Both the position numbers and the translations under genes were made by a program. Positions 25,459 through 33,576 of a stretch of DNA of 40,811 nucleotides are shown here, piece after piece; the stretch's first letter is position 1; each line of letters opens with the position of its first letter. Location: NCBI RefSeq assembly GCF_022397955.1, contig NZ_JAKEUQ010000030.1:1-40811 (forward strand), given 5' to 3'. The notes beneath the pieces are model-generated. The model ran no database searches and was not told the DNA's origin. It saw nothing but the letters and a program-made list of their open reading frames with translations. This DNA comes from Vibrio sp. Isolate32 (GTDB taxonomy: Bacteria; Pseudomonadota; Gammaproteobacteria; Enterobacterales; Vibrionaceae).

Positions 25459-26865
25459 ATGAGCGTTTCATTTATTGGATTAAGCATACTGTTCTTTGTG
25501 TTCTACGCACTGTTGTCGAACTTCAAAAAACAAAAGAAAAGTTTTAACTTCCGCGTACTAAGTGCGCTTGCAGCCGGCTTGCTGTTCGGTGGTGCAATTC
25601 AACTGGTTTTCGGTGTCGGCAACGCGGCAACAGCAGGCTTCGCTGAGCTAATTTCAGTGTTCGGTAAAGGTTACATCAAACTTCTACAAATGATCGTTAT
25701 CCCGCTAGTATTCGTGGCGATGATCTCTTCGATCATGAACGTTGAAGGGGGCGGCGCACTATCTCGTATCGCACCAAAAATCATCGGTATTCTACTTTTC
25801 ACTTGTGCAATCTCAGCAGCCGTTGGTATCGCGAGTATTTACCTATTTGGTATCGATGCAAACGCGCTAGTCAGCACAATCGGCACAAACAGTGCAATTG
25901 AAGCACGCGGTGATTCATTGGTAGCAACACAAGATGCAATGGCGAGTAGTGGTCTGTCTGGTATGGCACTGTCTATCATCCCAACCAACATCTTTGACAT
26001 GCTAACAGGCTCTCAACGTACCTCGACACTATCGACAGTATTGTTCGGTATGTTCCTTGGTTACTGCATCCTACAAGTGAAAAACCGTAAGCCTGAGAAA
26101 GTTCAAAACTTCGTTGATTTCATCAACTCTGCAAAAGAAGTTGTACTGTCAATGGTACGTGAAATCTTGAAGCTAACGCCTTATGGTGTATTTGCTCTGA
26201 TGACAACGTTCATGATGACCAACGACCTTTTCGCACTCGCTGAAATGGGCCGCTTCTTGCTAGCGAGCTACGTGGCAATCGGCGTTATGTTTGGCATCCA
26301 CTTCGTGATGGTGTCAATGTTTGGCCTGTCTCCTGCTAAGTTCATGAAGAAAATCTGGCCTGTATTGGTATTCGGCTTTGGCTCTCGCTCAAGTATGGCG
26401 GCTATCCCACTAAACGTTGAAACACAAACTCAACGCCTAGGTGTAGACGAAGAAACAGCAAACATGTCAGCGACATTCGGTACCAGTATTGGTCAGAACG
26501 GTTGTGCGGGCATCTACCCAGCAATGTTAGCCATCATGGCGGCACAAGTAATGGGTATGCCAGTTGACCTAGGCTTCATCCTACAACTGATTGCTGTTAT
26601 CGCGATTGCTTCATTCGGTATCGCTGGTGTTGGTGGCGGTGCAACATTCGCAGCGGTAGCTGTACTAACCATCATGGGTCTAGACATCACAGTAGTAGCA
26701 ATTCTAGTGTCTATCGAAGCTCTGATTGACATGGCGCGTACCGCGCTCAACATCTCAGGCTCAATGTTGTCTGGTGTTCTAACAGCTAAGAAGAACGGCT
26801 CACTGAACACAGAACAATACAATGCTGATGTAGCTGAGACAGTTTCAAAAGAAGCAGCAGTATAA
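25459..26865 (+). CDS. Dicarboxylate/cation symporter family, TcyP-like (probable L-cystine transporter)
   Basis: A 468-residue secondary transporter of the DAACS (SLC1-like) family with about eight TM segments and two re-entrant loops. The N-terminal third (GKGYIKLLQMIVIPLVFVAMISSI) and FGSRSSMAAIPLNVETQTQRLGV resemble TcyP/YdjN, the L-cystine importer, more than the glutamate or C4-dicarboxylate carriers. The NGCAGIYPAMLAIM stretch matches the second half of the transport core. Substrate is inferred from this resemblance and from the neighbouring RidA and disulfide-reductase genes. Ribosome site AGGAG precedes the ATG. A terminator separates it from the flavoprotein gene. Confidence 0.8.
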   Translation: MSVSFIGLSILFFVFYALLSNFKKQKKSFNFRVLSALAAGLLFGGAIQLVFGVGNAATAGFAELISVFGKGYIKLLQMIVIPLVFVAMISSIMNVEGGGALSRIAPKIIGILLFTCAISAAVGIASIYLFGIDANALVSTIGTNSAIEARGDSLVATQDAMASSGLSGMALSIIPTNIFDMLTGSQRTSTLSTVLFGMFLGYCILQVKNRKPEKVQNFVDFINSAKEVVLSMVREILKLTPYGVFALMTTFMMTNDLFALAEMGRFLLASYVAIGVMFGIHFVMVSMFGLSPAKFMKKIWPVLVFGFGSRSSMAAIPLNVETQTQRLGVDEETANMSATFGTSIGQNGCAGIYPAMLAIMAAQVMGMPVDLGFILQLIAVIAIASFGIAGVGGGATFAAVAVLTIMGLDITVVAILVSIEALIDMARTALNISGSMLSGVLTAKKNGSLNTEQYNADVAETVSKEAAV

Positions 26866-26880
26866 TCCCCACGTTTAATT

Positions 26881-26912
26881 AAGAGCACTCCCATGGGTGC
26901 TCTTCTGTTTTT
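26881..26912 (+). terminator. Terminator between the symporter and flavoprotein genes
   Basis: AAGAGCAC pairs with GTGCTCTT around a short loop, followed by a T-rich stretch (CTGTTTTT). It may be leaky, setting lower expression of the downstream gene. Confidence 0.75.
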
Positions 26913-26941
26913 CCTGAGTTCAGGTTATTTAGGTAATAAAT

Positions 26942-28264
26942 ATGAAAGTTGTTGTTATAGGCGGTAGCGCCGCTGGTATGAGTTTCGCAGCCAAGTACAA
27001 ACGTAATCAGCCATCAGACGAAGTCATTGTTCTAGATAAGCGCAGTTACATCTCATTTGGAGCATGTGGTTTACCCTACTTTGCGGGTGGCATGTTTGAC
27101 GACACGGAACGCATGATTTCTCGTACGCCAGAACAAGCGATTAAATCTGGCTTAGACGTTCGTGTTGAAACAGAGATGGTCGCACTAGACCGCATTCAAA
27201 AGCAGATTAAAGTCCGTCATAAAGGCAAAGAGAGCATCATCGATTACGATATGATGGTTATTGCTACAGGCGCGCGTCCAATCGTTCCTTCGTTCGGTGA
27301 ATACAACTTAGAACACGTATATACACTGACAAGCATGGAAGATGGCTTAGCAGTAAAAGAAGCTTTGAAAGACAGTGACAAACAACGAGTGTGCGTAATT
27401 GGCGCTGGTTTTATAGGTCTAGAAGTATTTGACGCAGCACATGGCCTTGGTAAACACGTAACCATCATAGAACGTGAACAGCACATAATGAGCCGCCAGT
27501 TCAGCCCAGAGATCATTGAAGTAGTTGAAGGGGCAATTAGAGAGTCAGGTGCAGACCTTAATACAGGGTGCAGCGTTTCTACAATTCGCGATGCAGAGCA
27601 AGGCGGTTACATCGTAGAAACCGATAACGGCAACGTAGAAGCTGATGTCGTGATCCTGTCACTCGGCTTCAAACCAAACACAGAAGTATTCGAACTACCA
27701 AAAGCTTCAAATGGTGCATTGCTAGTGAATGAATATGGCGCAACTGAAGATGCTTACATCCATGCAGTAGGTGACTGTTCCGTTGTCCATCATATGGCAC
27801 TAGGCAAATCCGTTTATGTTCCTCTTGCAACCACAGCCAACAAGCAAGCGCGTATGATGGCGGACAAGCTAGCAGGTAAAGATACTTACATGTCAGGCTT
27901 CTTAGGTTCATCTTGCTTGAAAGTGCTCGATTACGAACTGGCATGTACTGGCGTGAATGAACTTCTGGCGAAAGAACATAACTTAGATGTGAAAGTATCA
28001 ACAATTTCAGACAAGAACCAAACCGACTACTATCCAGGTCAAGAAGACATAAAAGTGAAGCTGGTTTACCACCCAGAAACCAATGTACTGCTTGGTGGAG
28101 AAATCGTTGGTAAGAAAGGAGCTGTGGGCAGAATCAACGCATTAGCTGTTGCCATCACGGCGAAAATGACCACTCAGCAGTTAGGCTATATGGACTTCTG
28201 CTACGCCCCACCATTCGCTCGTACGTGGGATGCTTTAAACGTAGCCGGCAACGTAGCAAAATAA
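26942..28264 (+). CDS. CoA-disulfide reductase / NADH-oxidase family flavoprotein
   Basis: A 440-residue single-cysteine pyridine nucleotide-disulfide oxidoreductase. The FAD site is VVVIGGSAAGMSFA (residues 3-16), the redox cysteine is C42 in SFGACGLPYF, the NAD(P)H site is VCVIGAGFIGLEVF, and the second FAD motif is YIHAVGDCS. The C-terminal dimerisation domain ends with YAPPF. There is no rhodanese domain, unlike some persulfide reductases (Npsr). Activity could be CoA-disulfide, persulfide or peroxide reduction. Its position after a TcyP-like cystine carrier favours thiol/disulfide chemistry (inference). Confidence 0.87.
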   Translation: MKVVVIGGSAAGMSFAAKYKRNQPSDEVIVLDKRSYISFGACGLPYFAGGMFDDTERMISRTPEQAIKSGLDVRVETEMVALDRIQKQIKVRHKGKESIIDYDMMVIATGARPIVPSFGEYNLEHVYTLTSMEDGLAVKEALKDSDKQRVCVIGAGFIGLEVFDAAHGLGKHVTIIEREQHIMSRQFSPEIIEVVEGAIRESGADLNTGCSVSTIRDAEQGGYIVETDNGNVEADVVILSLGFKPNTEVFELPKASNGALLVNEYGATEDAYIHAVGDCSVVHHMALGKSVYVPLATTANKQARMMADKLAGKDTYMSGFLGSSCLKVLDYELACTGVNELLAKEHNLDVKVSTISDKNQTDYYPGQEDIKVKLVYHPETNVLLGGEIVGKKGAVGRINALAVAITAKMTTQQLGYMDFCYAPPFARTWDALNVAGNVAK

Positions 28265-28410
28265 GCAATGTCTAATTAGCTACATTCAAAAATACTAAAG
28301 CAGAACCTAAACACTCTGCTTTTGAATACCTAAACTCTATGGAAGCAAAAGTAGAATCAGATAACGACGTATCTAATGTATTTGAGCTTTCTTTTACCAA
28401 ATTCAAAACG

Positions 28411-28444
28411 AAAAAAAGCCCGCTGATTTCTCAGCGGGGCTTTC
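28411..28444 (-). terminator. Terminator of the ancestral tRNA-Ser transcript
   Basis: On the minus strand a stem of AAAGCCCCGCTGA with TCAGCGGGCTTT is followed by seven T. It sits just beyond the left island repeat, so before the insertion it would have ended the rrn-tRNA-Ser transcript. It can also stop reading from the flavoprotein gene on the plus strand. Confidence 0.8.
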
Positions 28445-28449
28445 TAATG

Positions 28450-28481
28450 GTGGTGGAGGGATAGGGATTTGAACCCTAGAA
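28450..28481. repeat. Left island attachment repeat (copy of tRNA-Ser 3' end)
   Basis: 32 bp identical to 40343-40374, covering the last 31 bases of tRNA-Ser(UGA) with its CCA. The rest of the tRNA is absent here; the sequence diverges right after the repeat. Typical attL-type duplication left by a tyrosine recombinase. Confidence 0.92.
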
Positions 28482-28844
28482 ACTCCGATATTCATTCGTT
28501 AAATAACCTGATATCAATAACTTAATCATAACGCAGACTAAACTTGCTAATGATTGACTAACTAAATTGACTATAGTTAGCGATTCGTAAATCCGTCAAG
28601 TAACGCTTCTAAAATATCCTATATACGTTCACTTTAGACTAAAATCACTCCCCCTCACAGGCTGCGTTTTCACTAACCAAAACCTGAGAAAATTCCCCCA
28701 AAATTCTCAACTATTCCATCAAGTTAATCAAAGCAATTCTCGATATTTTGTTTCTAGTCAGCAGTCTTCCCCATAGCTACTCCTGTACGTCATACAATCA
28801 CATATAACCGCACATATAACCGCAAGCCAGCGTAACAAATTTTT
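28482..28844. other. Non-coding left end of the island with a 12-bp tandem repeat
   Basis: No credible gene. CACATATAACCG occurs twice head to tail at 28799-28810 and 28811-28822, next to the intron 3' end. The repeat may be an arm-type recombinase site or the remnant of a coding sequence on the minus strand; neither can be decided by eye. Confidence 0.45.
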
Positions 28845-29655
28845 GTCGGATAGGCGGCACCTGTTGCCAGGTGCCTCCCTCCTCAGAACCGTACGTGCAA
28901 CTTTCACTGCATACGGCTCAAGCCTCCACAAAGGCACCGTTAAGCACCCAGTAAATAAATTACCTTTGCGATACACACTTAAAGCTTTAAAACTACCCAA
29001 TGGTCACTCAGTGAATAAGAAACCACGGTTCGTTGTCAGAAGACGCACTAATTTCATTCGAAATCATCATTTGCTTTTCTTCTTTAATAAAGTTCTTCAA
29101 GCTATCTCGCAACGGGAGACCAGCTAGAAGTCAGCTCGCTTTCGCGCCAGATATAAACCTGTATCCCCTTCATTAAAAAGGGACATTCGCTTTCTCTAGC
29201 CTCCTTTACCTGCATACCTATCGGCAACCCTCACAGGTCGCTTTCCCATAGGGAGGTATACAGGCTTACCCTGTTCCGTATGTTGCGTAAAAATGTCAAC
29301 TTAGATGCCCACTATAGTGCGAAGAGTACGCTGATCACGAAAGAGTAATGTCCAATCTCTTTCCGACTCTCATTGCCATTTTGGCTACAGCGTATTAACC
29401 ACTTCCGCTGCTTCATCGTATAACGCACCTTACATGGATTCACATTACATTCATCATATTGACTCCCTAGCACTCACTCGAGCTGTGGTTTTCAGGAGGA
29501 ACATCTTCTCACGATTCCGTTCCCACTCAGCTAACGACTGAGTTTCGTTACATTGTCGGTTCCGCTGCTTTATTCAGGAACCTAGGGTCATCTGGTGATA
29601 CAGATGGTTCACTCTTGTCGTGGTGAACAACGCTTCATACGACTTCAGGTCGCAC
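28845..29655 (-). mobile_element. Group II intron without reverse transcriptase gene
   Basis: Read on the minus strand, the element starts GTGCGAC (29655), matching the group II 5' consensus GUGYG. Domain V is a 34-nt hairpin at 28886-28919 (below). Domain VI follows: GGCACCTG-gcaa-CAGGTGCC with a basal stem in which one A (28851) is unpaired, seven nt from the 3' end, as expected for the branch-point adenosine. The 3' terminus would be ...CCGAC at 28845. The total, 811 nt, is the size of a ribozyme core only. The usual domain IV open reading frame for maturase/reverse transcriptase is missing. Whether it still splices is unknown. It would have to be mobilised in trans. Confidence 0.82.
28886..28919 (-). 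ncRNA. Group II intron domain V
   Basis: On the minus strand the sequence begins GAGCCGTATGC, has a GAAA tetraloop, and ends GCACGTACGGTTC: 34 nt with the AGC catalytic triad in the lower stem and a bulge before the upper stem. This is the diagnostic domain V fold. Confidence 0.88.
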
Positions 29656-29754
29656 GGACATTTCCAAGTTAGCGAACCTGCTAATTTAGCAAATTATGAA
29701 TTACTTCATGTACGGCAAAGTTGGCTCTTAGATATTCAATATTAATAGTGAATC

Positions 29755-30795
29755 TTACTTAGACTGTTGAGCTTTACTTTTACGGTATTCACTTGGGGTC
29801 ATTCCCACGACTCTTGAAAACTCACGATTAAAGTTAGACTTGGTCTGAAAACCAGAATTCATGAATATTTGCGTAATAGTATCTTGTGACAAATCCAAGG
29901 AGTGCTTGGCATGTTCTATGCGATACCCATTTATGATCTTAGAAATATTCTTTTCGTGTACCTGATTAACTGCAATTGAAATTTGTTTTGCTGGTATGCC
30001 TAACTTTCGTGTCAGTTTTGAAAGGGTTAGCTCAGGGTCTAAGTAAAGTCTGTCTTGTCGGATTTTGGAGTCTAACAGAGAAGTGATCTCGTGAGCCCTC
30101 TCACTGGTCATTACCTGGGAACTGCTTGTCTCGTCATTGTGACTGATTTGTTTAGATTTTAACTCATCTGAAACAGGCGTATTAATACCCACGACAACTA
30201 CAGCTATCGATAACACGGGTAGAAGAGTCAAATGTGCCGCAGTAATGATGTACAGTGAAAATCCACCTTGATTAAAAGTAAAATCTAACGACATGAGCGT
30301 GTCTACACACGCTGAAAATATCAGCATCCATCCCGCAATATTCTCCGCTTTCTTTACTCCTTCCCAATTCCCTAACGAGACATTAATCAGTGCTGTTTCT
30401 CTTGACGAAAAGCGAATTAGTGCCACTCCATAGCAAGCGTAAATTAAAGTAAGTAGTACATCTAATGGAAGTGCCAACCAAGGTTGAGATACAGCGCTAA
30501 TTACGACGAATAATGGCGCAACAAAATGCTTAATAGGCAAGGTGCCTAAATCACGATTGGCATGTGCAAACGCATACCACGCAGCAACAGGAATTATGGA
30601 GGCCAGAATAGGTTGCGCGATGCTGAAAATGCTAAATCCAAATGTCCAGCGTAAACCAACCATTGCGGTCGTCATAGCACATAATCCTAAAAACATGCTA
30701 GCGACTTTACCCTGCTGGGAAAGCTTGGCATAAAGTGATATCGCTAGTAGTCCAAGTAACATGGAAACAACGAACGGGACGGGTATCGCAAGCAT
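29755..30795 (-). CDS. AraC-family transcriptional regulator with seven-TM N-terminus
   Basis: A 346-residue protein. About residues 1-215 contain seven hydrophobic segments, an integral membrane domain. A linker of about 45 charged residues follows, then a C-terminal AraC HTH pair (about 250-346), with the signature ITQIFMNSGFQTKSNFNREFSRVVGMTPSEYR. The regulator would thus work from the membrane. The start is placed at ATG 30795, with AGGA 6 nt upstream; the frame extends to 30981 but lacks a better site and would overlap the divergent gene. It faces a DUF805 gene across 188 bp, the probable target. The ligand is unknown. Confidence 0.82.
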   Translation of the reverse strand: MLAIPVPFVVSMLLGLLAISLYAKLSQQGKVASMFLGLCAMTTAMVGLRWTFGFSIFSIAQPILASIIPVAAWYAFAHANRDLGTLPIKHFVAPLFVVISAVSQPWLALPLDVLLTLIYACYGVALIRFSSRETALINVSLGNWEGVKKAENIAGWMLIFSACVDTLMSLDFTFNQGGFSLYIITAAHLTLLPVLSIAVVVVGINTPVSDELKSKQISHNDETSSSQVMTSERAHEITSLLDSKIRQDRLYLDPELTLSKLTRKLGIPAKQISIAVNQVHEKNISKIINGYRIEHAKHSLDLSQDTITQIFMNSGFQTKSNFNREFSRVVGMTPSEYRKSKAQQSK

Positions 30796-30983
30796 AGCAA
30801 GTCCTAGATGGATAAATGAGTTCTCACTTTCAGTGAATATCAAGGATAACTCTATGAAATACAATTGAAAACGCAATATAGACCAAAACAGGTTTAAGAA
30901 CGACCTAAAACCTGTTTTGAGACGTACACACCACTTGTTCCGAGGCAAAATATCACCATCAGTCAAATATTGAGGTGGCATTT

Positions 30984-31319
30984 ATGAAATACTATTTTTT
31001 AGCTTGGAAGCGAAGTTTAGACTTTTCTGGTTGTTCGTCCCGTAAAGAATGTTGGATGTTTCTTTTAGTACACACATTAGTAGCGATGGGATGCATTGCG
31101 GCAGATATTGCTATGAATATGACAACATGGTTCGACACGATTTATAGCGTTGTAAGTTTCATCCCTATGCTTTCAGTAATTGTTCGTAGACTGCACGATA
31201 TCAACAAATCAAGTTATTGGGTACTGGTCTTTTTCATACCGATAGTAGGACCGTTTTGGTTAATATCTTTGTTAGCTCAATCGACCAATACTAACTTCGA
31301 CGTGGAGGCTTCAGCATGA
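30984..31319 (+). CDS. DUF805 (YhaH-like) small inner-membrane protein
   Basis: A 111-residue protein starting KYYFLAWKRSLDFSGCSSRKECWMF, the DUF805 hallmark (aromatic start, 'F.GR..R.E.W.F'), followed by three to four TM segments and the RRLHDINKSSYWVL motif. The function of the family is unknown. The ATG at 30984 has GAGG 8 nt upstream; an in-frame GTG at 30975 is less likely. The stop overlaps the start of the next gene (ATGA), so the two are translationally coupled. It is divergent from the membrane AraC regulator. Confidence 0.85.
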   Translation: MKYYFLAWKRSLDFSGCSSRKECWMFLLVHTLVAMGCIAADIAMNMTTWFDTIYSVVSFIPMLSVIVRRLHDINKSSYWVLVFFIPIVGPFWLISLLAQSTNTNFDVEASA

Positions 31320-31843
31320 AAAAAGTAGCCATTCTACATCTGTTTTTATCGGTCTTTGTTTCAACATCTAGCTGGGCCGAAACTATATCTCCCACAGGTG
31401 GTTTTGGAACTCTGTCTGTCGACAACATGACTCAAGGACAACTCCTTTGGCTTAACGGTCGAATAGGAGATGCAATCTACTCATTTACTCTTCAAGATGG
31501 AAAGGAGTGCACTTTAAAGGTACCAGTTGCTGTCGGTCGTATCTCTGAGCCAGATTTTGGTATCAGTGAAACTGAAGGTCTAGCCATCGTCGTTATGAGC
31601 CAACGCCTCAATGACGCTCTTCTTCAAGGAAAGCGAATAAATAGTGAAGAATGGCGTTTCACCACTAAAGCGTATGATGAAAATATCGACGGGTTGATTA
31701 TCAATGGAATTAGCTTTGAGGAGGGCTTCGTTTTAAACTCGAAGCGAAAATGGATTTCTTGGTTTCTAAGAGATGAGCAAAACGTTGTTTGTCATTCATC
31801 TAAATCGAGTGACTTAATAGGAGAGCCTTTCGCGAGTCAATGA
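31316..31843 (+). CDS. Secreted hypothetical protein
   Basis: A 175-residue protein with a clear signal peptide (about residues 1-21, ending SSWA). The mature part holds no TM segment and two cysteines (in GKECTLKV and NVVCHSS) that could form a disulfide. I recognise no family. It overlaps the DUF805 gene by 4 bp and was probably acquired and regulated together with it and the AraC regulator. Function not assigned. Confidence 0.7.
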   Translation: MKKVAILHLFLSVFVSTSSWAETISPTGGFGTLSVDNMTQGQLLWLNGRIGDAIYSFTLQDGKECTLKVPVAVGRISEPDFGISETEGLAIVVMSQRLNDALLQGKRINSEEWRFTTKAYDENIDGLIINGISFEEGFVLNSKRKWISWFLRDEQNVVCHSSKSSDLIGEPFASQ

Positions 31844-31929
31844 AGGAAATGGGGTCATTGCCACACATTATTTTTTGTAAATCAAAACTAGCTAATTATC
31901 TGTGACGTGTTTGGAAGCGTAACAAACTT

Positions 31930-31959
31930 CGTGGCATTTTCGAGCTAGAAAATGCCACG
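31930..31959 (+). repeat. Perfect 12-bp hairpin after the DUF805 operon
   Basis: CGTGGCATTTTC and GAAAATGCCACG with loop GAGCTA. It is 86 bp beyond the stop of the secreted protein. There is no U-tract directly after it, only GGTAAAAACTC. Confidence 0.6.
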
Positions 31960-32096
31960 GGTAAAAACTCAACCAGTGAAGGTTTTGGACATAAATAACT
32001 TAGATTAATAGCTCTAATTCATTCCCTTTTGATTACTATTTTGACCGAAAAGAGCAACTAGTTGATCTTTAATCAAATAAAAATGCATAGCAATTC

Positions 32097-32126
32097 AAAA
32101 GGCAGGTATAAACCTTGCCTTTGTTA
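32097..32126 (-). terminator. Terminator of a truncated minus-strand gene
   Basis: AAAGGCA-GGT pairs with ACC-T-TGCCTTT. On the minus strand it follows the TAA at 32128-32130 by 2 nt and is followed by TTTTGAATT; it therefore belongs to the gene remnant at 32128-32204. Confidence 0.6.
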
Positions 32127-32127
32127 T

Positions 32128-32204
32128 TTACTTATAACAGCCGTCAGCTAGAACCTCTGCTTGTTCTAACACAAGCTTGATGGCTTCCTCTGTAACTCCA
32201 AGTT
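32128..32204 (-). pseudogene. 3' end of a gene cut by the IS5 remnant
   Basis: On the minus strand an open frame ends in LGVTEEAIKLVLEQAEVLAD then GCYK and a TAA, with a terminator right behind. Upstream it runs into the IS5-family remnant, where homology to anything coding in this frame stops. Only 24 codons survive, so the product cannot be named. Confidence 0.45.
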
Positions 32205-32908
32205 ATGAAAAGTACAGGTCGCATTTACGATAAAACTGAACATCGAATGACATTTGAAGGAATACTTTATCGAATGAGAACAGGTATTCCTTGGCGAGAT
32301 CTACCCTCTGAGTTCGGATCACCGTTTACAGACGATTTAATCTTTGGTCAAAGAAAGGGGTTTTAGGTAATATTTTCAGTAGGTTATCTAGAGTGGCTGA
32401 TTTTGAATGGGTCTTTCTTGATGGCTCTATAGTTCGAGCGCATCAGCATAGTATAGGTGCAGCCACTGAAAGCTAAGAGCAAATAGGAAAAAGTCGCGGG
32501 GGCAACTCAACCAAAATTCACTTAGCTGTTGATAGTGGTGGCCTACCGATTTGCTTTGATTTATCAGAAGGCCAACGCCACGATATAGTGCATGCCAAAA
32601 GCTTAGTTGAACAACTCGATGAAGTTAATACCATCGTTTGTGATAAAGGATATGACAGCGAACCTTTCCGTACTTTTGTTAAGGAACGCGGGGGAGAAAC
32701 GGTAATTGCTAAACGCAATTACGTGCAAGATATAGACAAAATCAGTATGGATTGGTGCCTATACAAGTATCGTCACCTGGTTGAAAATGCCTTTGCGAGA
32801 ATTAATAGTTATCGAGCTATTTCAAGTAGATATGACAAGCTAGAAAGAAATTATGCCAGCATGTTAGCGCTGGCATTCATGTTAATGTGGCTACCGATGT
32901 ATTGTTGA
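32205..32908 (+). pseudogene. IS5-family transposase, decayed
   Basis: Pieces in more than one frame spell an IS5-type transposase: EGILYRMRTGIPWRDLPSEFG near the start, then DFEWVFLDGSIVRAHQHSIGA, then GNSTKIHLAVDSGGLPICFD, then VCDKGYDSEP and KYRHLVENAFARINSYRAIS with the conserved end. The catalytic D-D-E elements are split by a stop (TAG near 32364), a frameshift, and two further stops around 32477-32488. The N-terminal 20 or so residues and any inverted repeat are missing, so the element is truncated at about 32204 where it abuts the minus-strand gene remnant. Not functional. Confidence 0.8.
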
Positions 32909-33000
32909 ATATGAAATGTACAGCAAAGATCAACACGCCCTAGCAACTAAGCAAACGCAACTATCAAGACCTGACCCTCGGGCATTGCTTTATTTTGGCA

Positions 33001-33567
33001 TTAGAAATTTGGCTTATACTCGAAGCTCTCTTCTGCCGCACTATCTTTGAAGCTTGCAACAATGGCCTTGTTAGCGGTACAGCCATTAACCACGTTGGTT
33101 GGGAAGCTTTCGATCGTAGTGTTGAAGATGCTTACGTTTTGGTTAAATACGCGTAGCGCGGCACCTACGTGCTCTTCTTGGTTGACGATTTCATCCATCA
33201 TCTTTGAGAAGCTCTCAGAAGAACGCATTTCAGGGTAGCTCTCTGAAACCACTTGTAGGTTTTTAATCAGCGCGCTTGATGCCTTAGAAAGCTCTTCACA
33301 TTGACTTGGGTCGATGTTGTCGCTGCTGATCTTGGCAACGGATGATCTTAGCTCGGTGATCTTGCTCAGTAGGCTAGACTCATGGATTTTGTGTTCCTCC
33401 AGCATTTTTTGTAGCTCTGGCAGGATCTTAAGCTTCTGGCGCTCGGTTACTGTGACATCATCCCAAGACTGGATCACAGTGCGGTGATGGCTGATGATTT
33501 TATTATACGAAGAGACAATAAAAGCAATGATAAAAATAACAGCGAAAATGATAAAAAACTGTTCCAT
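33001..33567 (-). CDS. LemA-family protein
   Basis: A 188-residue protein with one N-terminal TM (about 4-20) and a helical domain following the LemA pattern: YNKIISHHRTVIQSWDDVTV, the region of LKILPELQKMLEEHK-HESSLLSKITELRSS, and the late E-x-H-V-G-A-A-x-R-x-F-N-x-x-V segment. The usual 'R..LIPNLV' is divergent (K..ILPELQ). The biochemical function of LemA proteins is unknown. It is the second gene of a unit with the DUF3137-like protein, 9 bp behind it, a pairing often seen in other bacteria. Confidence 0.78.
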   Translation of the reverse strand: MEQFFIIFAVIFIIAFIVSSYNKIISHHRTVIQSWDDVTVTERQKLKILPELQKMLEEHKIHESSLLSKITELRSSVAKISSDNIDPSQCEELSKASSALIKNLQVVSESYPEMRSSESFSKMMDEIVNQEEHVGAALRVFNQNVSIFNTTIESFPTNVVNGCTANKAIVASFKDSAAEESFEYKPNF

Positions 33568-33576
33568 GATGGTTCC

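Noticed and set aside
28758..29000. An 80-codon open frame on the minus strand at the left end of the island.
   Set aside because: It runs through the group II intron domains V and VI and the 3' flank, so it is explained by RNA structure, not coding.
31918..32000. TAACAAACTTC followed by a perfect hairpin suggested an integron attC site.
   Set aside because: No matching GCGTTA end or second core pair is found within the usual length.
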